Source of the DNA: JAZDJP01 sp043803805
Lineage (GTDB): Bacteria > Planctomycetota > JAZDJP01
Assembly: GCA_043803805.1 (NCBI GenBank)
Contig: JAZDJP010000070.1
Coordinates: forward strand, 1-5,509
DNA: 5,509 nucleotides
Direction of reading: 5' to 3'
The position numbers were made by a program, and so were the translations under genes. A model generated the notes under the pieces. It did not search any database, was not told the origin of the DNA, and saw only the letters and a list, made by a program, of their open reading frames with translations. Positions 1-4,847 of this stretch are shown one piece after another. How positions within the stretch are numbered: the first letter of the stretch is position 1; the number at the start of each line of letters is the position of its first letter.

Positions 1-414
1 CGCCCGTTCGCCCCCCCGGAGCGTGCCGAGGGCGGCGTCCACGTTGCGAAGAATCTCCTCCCGGTCGACCGCCTCTATTCCATCTCCGGCGGTTTTCATG
101 GCGGCGGCCCTCCTCTCGTGGAACGCCCGGCGGCGTTCGGCGTCCCGGGCCCGTCGGGCGACGTGGTCGGCCACCCGGTGGAGCCATCCCCCGGCGTCCG
201 GTCGGGAACCCACCGCGGCGGCCTTCCGCGCCAGAACCAGAAACGCCGCGTTGGCCGCATCTTCGGCCAGATCGTCGCGCCCCGCGACGCGCCGGCAGAC
301 GCCGTGGACCATCGCTCCGTGACGGCGCACCATCTCGGCGAACGGTTCGCCGGCGCGTGTCCGGGCGAATTCCCGGAGAAGTTCTCCGTCGGTCCTGGCC
401 GTCAAATCGGTCAT
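1..414 (-). CDS. ECF-type RNA polymerase sigma factor, N-terminal part (runs off the left edge)
   Basis: This open frame has no stop before position 1; 138 codons are visible, starting at ATG 414-412. Sigma factors of this kind direct RNA polymerase to a small set of promoters. The sequence has the region 2 layout of ECF sigma factors: TDGELLREF at residues 8-16, FAEMVRRHGAMVHGVCRR at 25-42, the core-binding stretch EDAANAAFLVLARKAA at 51-66, then GGWLHRVADHVARRARDAERRR at 75-96, which corresponds to the -10 recognition helices. Residues 114-138 (IEAVDREEILRNVDAALGTL and onward) begin the linker into region 4, which is outside the window. The same blocks occur in the same order in the sigma gene at 625-2241, so the two are paralogues. 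The start is supported by AGGAGG four bases upstream. The gene has its own leader behind two terminators, so it is probably transcribed separately. Whether it also has a membrane tail cannot be seen. Confidence 0.9.
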   Translation of the reverse strand, partial: MTDLTARTDGELLREFARTRAGEPFAEMVRRHGAMVHGVCRRVAGRDDLAEDAANAAFLVLARKAAAVGSRPDAGGWLHRVADHVARRARDAERRRAFHERRAAAMKTAGDGIEAVDREEILRNVDAALGTLRGGERA

Positions 415-540
415 CCTGCCTCCTCTTCCACGAGTATCTCCCGTCCCGGCGGGCGGCGGTTCGATAATTCCGAAATCAGGATAACAATTTTTCTCGAAAA
501 GAGATATGAGGGAATCGGAAGGGGAGCGCTCGAAAGAGGG
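415..540 (-). promoter_or_regulatory. AT-richer leader upstream of the partial sigma gene, probable promoter region
   Basis: This stretch separates the tandem terminators from the ATG at 414. Around 465-515 it is clearly richer in A and T than the surrounding sequence, as promoter regions in GC-rich genomes often are. It holds a small dyad at 489-500 (TTTTC and GAAAA around two bases). I found no convincing -35/-10 pair with normal spacing; the best element, TTGTTA near 487-482 on the minus strand, has no good partner. That a promoter lies here is inferred from position and base composition only. Confidence 0.3.
419..424 (-). promoter_or_regulatory. Ribosome-binding site of the partial ECF sigma gene
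   Basis: The minus strand reads AGGAGG, a full Shine-Dalgarno core, with four bases before ATG 414-412. The spacing is short but workable. It fixes the start of a gene that lacks a visible stop. Confidence 0.7.
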
Positions 541-574
541 AAAAACCGGCCGGACCCGCGAGGGCCCGGCCGGT
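541..574 (-). terminator. Second (distal) intrinsic terminator after the sigma gene
   Basis: On the minus strand, arm ACCGGCCGG (574-566) pairs with CCGGCCGGT (553-545). Inside, after one mismatch, three more G-C pairs close a four-base loop (561-558). A run of five T follows at 545-541. On the plus strand no T run follows the hairpin, so it points leftward only. It backs up the terminator at 585-613 and insulates the downstream sigma gene. Confidence 0.75.
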
Positions 575-584
575 GAGCAACATC

Positions 585-613
585 AAAAACCGGGCGGGGT
601 TGTGCCCGCCCGG
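585..613 (-). terminator. First (proximal) intrinsic terminator after the sigma gene
   Basis: On the minus strand a perfect nine-pair G-C stem, CCGGGCGGG (613-605) with CCCGCCCGG (598-590), encloses the six-base loop CACAAC and is followed directly by TTTTT (589-585). It begins 11 bases after the stop codon at 627-625. This is a textbook rho-independent terminator for the gene at 625-2241. Confidence 0.9.
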
Positions 614-624
614 CTTTAACTTCA

Positions 625-2241
625 TCAGTTGATGATGGGCACCTGCCCCGGCTGGGTGACCTCACCGGTCTCAGCATCAATGCTGATCTTCCGGCCCACC
701 GCCGCGCCCCCGGGTGCGATCTCGATCTCCACCGCGCCGGAGGTGACTTTACCGTGCCAGAAAAGCTCCGGCTTGAAAGAACGTTCGAGGGTCGCCGTCA
801 CAACATAGCGGCCCGGCGGAAGCGTCTCGATACCGGACCCGGGCTTGGCGATATCTTCAAACTGCCAGTTGTTATCAATGGCGACATTGAATACTTCGTG
901 TTGACCGCCCGCCAGAGAGATCGGCGGCCACTCCGTTCCAACCATATTTCTTTTGGGATGGAATCCGGCCAATCGGGTAACCCCGCCATCCTTGGAGGCA
1001 AAAAGCAGTTTCCACTTGGTCACACCGGCGTCGGCGATCTTCATTTCTCGGGTTCCGGTGTTGCGCAAGTGATACTCCAACCCGATGGGCTCTCCCTCGG
1101 TGAACGTCGCACCGGAGGGCTTGGCCGCGCCGCATTTGATACAGATACGTTTGACGATTGCACAAGAGCCTCGGCAGAATTTCTCTGTGTCGCCTTTCAA
1201 GCATTTGGGACAGGGTTTCGCTATAGAGAGATATATCCGCCCTTTCGCTCCTTCTACTTTTTCCAGACATTCAGAACAAATCCCGCCGCTCCACGTCGTC
1301 GTCGTCGGCACAAGCCCGGCTTGCAGACCGTTCACGGTTTCGCCCCAGGCGATGACGTTTGCATCGGTAGGGGCGGGTTTCAAACCCGCCCCTACATCGG
1401 CGGATTTCAAATTTTCCCCCGCCACCGCCTTGTACACCGCCGGCGTTCCCACGCCCACCGCCATCGCTCCCACCGTCACCATCGCCGCGAATTTCACCTT
1501 CGCCCACAGAATCGCCTTCATCACGCCCTCCGCTAAATGCAGGGGCGCAGAATGCTGCGCCCCTACGACGATCGCCGTTCCACCCGCGGCACCCACGGCC
1601 GCAAGCGACGACGCCGAAACCAGGGAGGGGAGAAGCGACGCCGGGACGGCCGCGTGGGCCTCCGCCGCGAGGACGCCGGAGATGGCCGCGAGACCGAGGA
1701 CCGTCCCCCGCCGGGCCAGGCGTTCCCGCAGGCGTTCCAAGCCCTTGGACGCCCGCCAGGCGAGAGTCCCCTGCGGACAGCCGGCGATGGTTGCCGCCTC
1801 CGCCTGGGGCCGGTCCTCGAGATACCGAAGGATCACCGCCTGACGCTCCGCCGCCGGGAGCGCCGCGAGTTCCCGGTCCACGCATTCGAGAAGCGCCTCC
1901 CGGTCCGCGTCCGCCATTTCCGCGTCATTCCCCGCGCGCATCATGACGGCCTCCTTCTCGTGCCGTGTCCGCCGGGCCCGATCCCGCAAGGCCCACCGGC
2001 AAACATTCCCTGCGATGCCGTACAACCACCCCGCCAAGTCGGCGCCCTTCCGGAACGAGCCGGCCTTCCGGGCAAGCACGACGAAAACGGCCTGGGCGGC
2101 GTCCTCGACCTCCGCGTCGGTCCCGAGGAGGCGCCGGCAGGACCGGTACACCATAGGCCCGTGGCGCGTCACGAGTTCCGCGAACGCCCCCCCGTCCCGG
2201 CGCGCCGCGTAGGCCATCAGCAATTCGGCATCGGTTCGCAC
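625..2241 (-). CDS. ECF sigma factor fused to a membrane segment and a cysteine-rich/beta ectodomain
   Basis: Protein of 538 residues from GTG 2241-2239; ordinary ECF sigma factors have about 170-200. Residues 23-95 form region 2 (VEDAAQAVFVVLARKAGSF, then GWLYGIAGNVCRWALRDRARR). Residues 116-179 form region 4 (LAALPAAERQAVILRYLED, then the helix-turn-helix GCPQGTLAWRASKGLERLRERL, slightly over the core). Hydrophobic stretches follow near 180-197, 209-227 and 250-271; the last, after LAEGVMKAILWAKVKF, is the best membrane helix. WGETVNGLQAGL (299-310) opens the C-terminal part. A cysteine-rich segment has Cys at 322/325, 344/347, 356/360 and 367/370. A beta-rich domain (about 379-511) follows. 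I infer a membrane-tethered sigma factor with its own sensor; no anti-sigma gene is adjacent. An ATG 87 bases further upstream is in frame, but those 29 codons are not sigma-like and GTG has the better ribosome site. Two palindromic repeats are translated inside the gene. Confidence 0.9.
   Translation of the reverse strand: MRTDAELLMAYAARRDGGAFAELVTRHGPMVYRSCRRLLGTDAEVEDAAQAVFVVLARKAGSFRKGADLAGWLYGIAGNVCRWALRDRARRTRHEKEAVMMRAGNDAEMADADREALLECVDRELAALPAAERQAVILRYLEDRPQAEAATIAGCPQGTLAWRASKGLERLRERLARRGTVLGLAAISGVLAAEAHAAVPASLLPSLVSASSLAAVGAAGGTAIVVGAQHSAPLHLAEGVMKAILWAKVKFAAMVTVGAMAVGVGTPAVYKAVAGENLKSADVGAGLKPAPTDANVIAWGETVNGLQAGLVPTTTTWSGGICSECLEKVEGAKGRIYLSIAKPCPKCLKGDTEKFCRGSCAIVKRICIKCGAAKPSGATFTEGEPIGLEYHLRNTGTREMKIADAGVTKWKLLFASKDGGVTRLAGFHPKRNMVGTEWPPISLAGGQHEVFNVAIDNNWQFEDIAKPGSGIETLPPGRYVVTATLERSFKPELFWHGKVTSGAVEIEIAPGGAAVGRKISIDAETGEVTQPGQVPIIN
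1132..1278 (-). other. Cysteine-rich, zinc-ribbon-like insert in the sigma factor tail
   Basis: Residues 322-370 of the sigma protein hold eight cysteines as four pairs: CSEC, CPKC, C-x3-C (CRGSC) and CIKC. Such spacing is typical of metal-binding knuckles or rubredoxin-like folds, but in an exported domain the pairs could instead form disulfides. The segment sits between the WGETVNGLQAGL motif and the beta domain that starts at EGEPIGLEYHLRNTG. In the relatives I recall, those two parts are nearly adjacent, so this looks like an inserted module. That comparison is from memory. Confidence 0.55.
1367..1395. repeat. Perfect 29-bp palindromic repeat translated inside the sigma gene
   Basis: Two 14-base arms, GTAGGGGCGGGTTT and its exact reverse complement, surround one central base. 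On the minus strand it is read in frame as VGAGLKPAPT (residues 283-292), just before the C-terminal domain. CATCGG occurs at 1362-1367 and again at 1395-1400, so the inner 27 bases are flanked by an exact 6-bp direct repeat; 27 plus 6 is 33, which keeps the frame. Repeats with GTAGGGGCG ends, and proteins with GAGxKPAPT peptides, are common in several bacterial phyla as dispersed palindromes. That point is recalled, not searched. Confidence 0.85.
1539..1566. repeat. Second GTAGGGGCG-type palindromic repeat inside the sigma gene
   Basis: Arms AGGGGCGCAG (1541-1550) and CTGCGCCCCT (1555-1564) pair perfectly around a four-base centre. The outer ends, GCAGGGGCG (1539-1547) and CGCCCCTAC (1558-1566), match the ends of the repeat at 1367-1395 with one change, which suggests the same family. 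It is read in frame as VGAQHSAPL (residues 226-234), between a hydrophobic stretch and LAEGVMKAILWAKVK. I see no flanking direct repeat, so this copy may be older. Confidence 0.75.
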
Positions 2242-2248
2242 GGCATCG

Positions 2249-2254
2249 CTCCTT
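2249..2254 (-). promoter_or_regulatory. Ribosome-binding site that fixes the GTG start of the sigma gene
   Basis: The minus strand reads AAGGAG seven bases before GTG 2241-2239, within the purine-rich run GGAGGGAAGGAG. The spacing is ideal for this GTG. The ATG at 2246-2244 lies in another frame and would give only nine residues. Confidence 0.7.
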
Positions 2255-2315
2255 CCCTCCACAGGATATTCGCCCGCGGAGACGATCCTGTTGGGAAATT
2301 CTTCAAAAATCCACA

Positions 2316-2410
2316 CCACGGATGACACGGAAATCCATTACCTTCCGAGATTCCGTGATTCCTCCGTGTTTCCGTGGTATTTCCGTTCGTTTTCCGTGTC
2401 TCCGTGGTAC
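2316..2410. repeat. Two tandem 30-bp repeat units plus a facing inverted copy
   Basis: Units at 2351-2380 and 2381-2410 match at 23 of 30 bases, with the shared core TCCGTG-T-TCCGTGGTA. On the minus strand they are translated as YHGDTENERK and YHGNTEESRN at the end of the U32 protein. At 2316-2333 the sequence CCACGGATGACACGGAAA is an inverted copy: it matches the complement of 2391-2407 apart from one extra base. The two orientations could fold into a large hairpin in the transcript, with a run of five T beginning seven bases after its end (2309-2305). Tracts of this CCACGGAGACACGGA kind recur as dispersed repeats in many bacterial genomes, from memory. Confidence 0.75.
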
Positions 2411-4665
2411 CGAACAACATCCACAACCCCGGCCAATTTGGATAAATGCCCCCGCCGGTCCAGGAATTCCATGACGGCCGTCCAGCCGTTCCGGCCGCGG
2501 CAGATGTCATAACGCCGTCCGTTTTCCGAGATCCATGATTCGCGCGCCCCGCCGGGAAGCCCCAGAGGCTGGCGGGTGAGCATGACGGGGATTTCCCCGG
2601 CGACCACCGCCTCCGTTTCGACCTCCGGGAAGCGGGCGGCGAGGCGCGCGCCGGCCGCGGCAACCGCCTCCGGAGAAACCTCGAGCGACCAGGTGACGCG
2701 AAGGGCTCCCGTCTCGGCAAGGATCATCGCCGTTTCGACATTCAAACAATTACAGGAAAAATCCGCGACCGCGGGACGTCCGCGCGCGACGGCCTCCCGG
2801 AGAATCCCCGGGCTCCCGGCGAGAACGCCGCCGAGATTCTCCGCGACATCCAGCCAGGCGCGGAGCGCTTCCCCGGTTGCGTACACCGGAATTTTCAGGA
2901 ACACCCGGGAACGGAATTCCGGAGGAATCCCCGAAAGCGCCTTCCGGGCCACTTCCATTTTTCCGTCCGCCAGCCAATTCTCCCCGGAAAGATAAACCAC
3001 ATCGGCCCCGGCGGCGACCGCCCCGGCAATGTCCCCCGGCGACGCCACCGCCACCGCCGTCCGCGCCCGCCGGGCCGGACGGATTCCCGCCTCCGGCGGC
3101 CGGTACAATCCCTGCGGCGCGGATTTCCGCCCCGCAAAAATCATTTCCTCGAGTTCCCCGACAAGTTCCCGGCGCAGGGTTTTCAATTCCGAAATCGGCA
3201 GGTGAAGTCCGGGCGCCAAGCCCTCAGCGGAAAGCGCCTCCAGCGCGAACCGTGTACCGCCCAGTCCCCCGAGTTTTTCCCGGAGGATTTTCGCGTCCAG
3301 CCCCTTCCCCGCCGCGGGGGAAAGCGTGGACGCCGCAAATCCCTCCGCAACGGCCCCCGCCGTCGCGAATGTCGCGCGCAGCCGCTCCCCGGCGGCGCCG
3401 GAGACGTCAATCGTCACCGGCATCCCCGCCTCCGGCAGTCCCGAAAGGAGCGGCTGAAGCGCGGCGGTGAACCTCTCGGCGCTGTTCCGCCAGACGGGGG
3501 CGCCCTTCGGAATCGGGGGAAGACGGCCCTTCCCGAACCTCACGGCGACGGCCTGGACACCCGTTTCGCCTCCGGCGGGAATCCCGATCACATGAAACCC
3601 GGCGGTAAACTCCGGCAGGACCAGCGCATATCCGTCCCCCGCCTCGGCGGGCCGCCGCATCCGGAGATGCAAAATGTTGCGGCGGCGGTCGAACTTTTCG
3701 ATTGTCCCATCCGGAGCCCGGCCAAACGGATTGGACCGTATCCCCTGCCGCATGTCGTCGCCGATCCGGCCTCGAAGGTAGCCATCGGTGAATCCCCGGT
3801 TGAACACCAGCGACGCCTCGGCCTCAAAATGGTCGGGGTCGTAGGATTTCCCCGCCGCGATCGTATCCAGCGCCTGCCGGTAGAGACGCGTCACGGCCGC
3901 GACGTACGGGGCGCCCTTCAGGCGTCCTTCGATTTTGAGGGCCGCGACGCCCGCGGAAACGAGTTCCGGCAACACCCGGAACGACGCGAGATCATGCATG
4001 CTGAGTTCCAGCCGCGGTTCGGACGCCTCCGCCTCCCGCCCGCCGGACCTCCGGTAGCGCAGCCGGCAGCACTGCTCGCAAACGCCACGATTGCCCGACC
4101 GCCCCGACGCGAAGTAACTCATCCAGCATTGGCCCGAAAGCCCCGCGCAAAGCGCGCCGTGGACGAACACCTCGATCCCGACCCCGCACGCGCGGCCGGC
4201 CGCGACGCAGGCGCGGATTTCGGCGAGCGACAACTCCCGGGCGAGAATGGCGCGTTTGACGCCGAGATTCGCCGCCGCGCGCACCCCCTCCGGGGAAAGG
4301 ATGGTCATCTGTGTGCTGGCGTGAACGGGAAGGTCCGGCAGGAGCCGATGGAGCACGGCGGCGAGGCCCGCATCCTGCACGATCACCCCATCGGCCCCGG
4401 CCGCGTGGACGAACGCAGCATCATCCACTGCGGGGGCAAGTTCGGCATCCGAAAGAAGTGTGTTGAGGGTGACAAAGACGCGCCGACCGTGGCGGTGGGC
4501 ATGCGCGACCGCGTCAACAAACGATTGCCGGGTGAAATTCTCCGCCCGGAGGCGGGCGTTGAACCGCCCGAGTCCGAGATACACCGCATCGGCCCCGGCG
4601 GCGAGCGCCGCCTGGAACGCCGCCCCGTCGCCCGCGGGCGCGAGAAGTTCCGGAGAAACCCCCAT
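2338..4665 (-). CDS. U32-family protein with DUF3656 region (RlhA/TrhP-type RNA hydroxylation family)
   Basis: Protein of 775 residues. ELLAPAG (6-12) and DAVYLGLGRFNAR (26-38) open the TIM-barrel-like U32 domain. EVFVHGALCAGLSGQCWMS (165-183) fits the U32 signature exactly, followed by GRSGNRGVCEQCCR (188-201). Cys173, 180, 196 and 200 are the likely iron-sulfur ligands; Cys199 is extra. ALKIEGRLK (242-250) and FNRGFTDGYLRG (288-299) are further family motifs. About 380-500 corresponds to DUF3656. From 537 a second, degenerate U32-like half follows (VASPGDIAGAVAAGADVVYL; DFSCNCLNVETA). Family members include E. coli RlhA, which acts in hydroxylation of 23S rRNA C2501, and TrhP, which acts on tRNA; older annotations call them collagenase-like peptidases. 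An RNA-modification role is the better guess, but the substrate is not provable here. An in-frame TAA twelve bases upstream makes ATG 4665 the only likely start, and it has no Shine-Dalgarno. The final 23 residues are repeat-derived. Confidence 0.9.
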   Translation of the reverse strand: MGVSPELLAPAGDGAAFQAALAAGADAVYLGLGRFNARLRAENFTRQSFVDAVAHAHRHGRRVFVTLNTLLSDAELAPAVDDAAFVHAAGADGVIVQDAGLAAVLHRLLPDLPVHASTQMTILSPEGVRAAANLGVKRAILARELSLAEIRACVAAGRACGVGIEVFVHGALCAGLSGQCWMSYFASGRSGNRGVCEQCCRLRYRRSGGREAEASEPRLELSMHDLASFRVLPELVSAGVAALKIEGRLKGAPYVAAVTRLYRQALDTIAAGKSYDPDHFEAEASLVFNRGFTDGYLRGRIGDDMRQGIRSNPFGRAPDGTIEKFDRRRNILHLRMRRPAEAGDGYALVLPEFTAGFHVIGIPAGGETGVQAVAVRFGKGRLPPIPKGAPVWRNSAERFTAALQPLLSGLPEAGMPVTIDVSGAAGERLRATFATAGAVAEGFAASTLSPAAGKGLDAKILREKLGGLGGTRFALEALSAEGLAPGLHLPISELKTLRRELVGELEEMIFAGRKSAPQGLYRPPEAGIRPARRARTAVAVASPGDIAGAVAAGADVVYLSGENWLADGKMEVARKALSGIPPEFRSRVFLKIPVYATGEALRAWLDVAENLGGVLAGSPGILREAVARGRPAVADFSCNCLNVETAMILAETGALRVTWSLEVSPEAVAAAGARLAARFPEVETEAVVAGEIPVMLTRQPLGLPGGARESWISENGRRYDICRGRNGWTAVMEFLDRRGHLSKLAGVVDVVRYHGDTENERKYHGNTEESRNLGR

Positions 4666-4671
4666 GCCGGG

Positions 4672-4700
4672 ATATTACCCGCGGCCCTCCGGGGCGTCCA
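4672..4700 (-). promoter_or_regulatory. Possible sigma-70 promoter of the U32 gene, perhaps leaderless
   Basis: On the minus strand TGGACG (4700-4695) and TAATAT (4677-4672) each match the -35 and -10 consensus at four of six bases and are exactly 17 bases apart. Only six bases lie between TAATAT and ATG 4665, so transcription would start at or next to the ATG. This agrees with the missing ribosome-binding site. Four-of-six matches also occur by chance, so the call stays weak. Confidence 0.35.
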
Positions 4701-4758
4701 TCCGAAACCCCGCGCGGCCGGCCCTCCGCCCGGGACGGCGCCGGAGACGGAGGAACGC

Positions 4759-4778
4759 CGCCGGTTCGTGAGCCGGCG
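4759..4778. other. Hairpin and small dyad in the gap between sulfatase and U32 genes
   Basis: CGCCGG (4759-4764) pairs with CCGGCG (4773-4778); one T-G and one T-A pair extend the stem to eight around the loop CGTG. Next to it, ATGGG (4782-4786) and CCCAT (4792-4796) form a five-base dyad. No T run follows on the minus strand, so this is not an intrinsic terminator in the direction of the genes. It may be chance in GC-rich sequence or a protein-binding site. I see no gene in this 180-base gap. Confidence 0.3.
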
Positions 4779-4827
4779 ACGATGGGTCATGCCCATTTTC
4801 GACGGCGCGAAATTGCTATTCCTCAAC

Positions 4828-4847
4828 AAAAAGGAACGTGTGACGTT
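4828..4847 (-). terminator. Weak intrinsic-terminator-like dyad overlapping the sulfatase stop
   Basis: On the minus strand AACGT (4847-4843), loop CAC, ACGTT (4839-4835), then CC and TTTTT (4832-4828). The stem is only five pairs with two G-C pairs, so termination would be inefficient. It sits exactly at the end of the sulfatase, overlapping its TAA, and is the only terminator-like signal before the U32 gene. Confidence 0.35.

Noticed and set aside
11..17. Run of seven C as a possible frameshift in the partial sigma gene
   Set aside because: The frame continues sensibly across it (LGTLRGGERA, matching the linker into region 4), so no frameshift is indicated.
479..490. GGATAACAATTT, identical to part of the E. 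coli lac operator
   Set aside because: Only twelve bases of one operator half match, the other half is absent, and there is no lac-type gene nearby; chance similarity in an AT-rich stretch.
118..576. Plus-strand open frame of 152 codons
   Set aside because: It is antisense to the partial ECF sigma gene and both its terminator hairpins; the minus frame has clear sigma region 2 motifs, the plus frame has none.
411..680. Minus-strand open frame of 89 codons ending in an ATGA overlap with the partial sigma gene
   Set aside because: It runs through the end of the full-length sigma gene and both terminators, has no family features, and its product is low-complexity Arg/Pro/Ser sequence.
1085..1843. 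Plus-strand open frames opposite the sigma gene, including one with a KPAPT peptide
   Set aside because: The peptide arises because the palindrome reads similarly on both strands; the rest is GC-driven shadow sequence without domain features.
2242..2328. Upstream in-frame ATG start for the sigma gene
   Set aside because: The extra 29 residues have no sigma similarity, lie partly in repeat sequence, and the ATG has no ribosome-binding site, whereas GTG 2241 has AAGGAG at seven bases.
2351..2410. 30-bp tandem repeats as a small CRISPR array
   Set aside because: The units are directly adjacent with no spacers, are imperfect (23 of 30), and there are no cas genes.
2877..3470. Proline- and arginine-rich plus-strand open frame opposite the U32 gene
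   Set aside because: Low-complexity composition typical of the antisense frame of a GC-rich gene; the minus strand carries an exact U32 signature.
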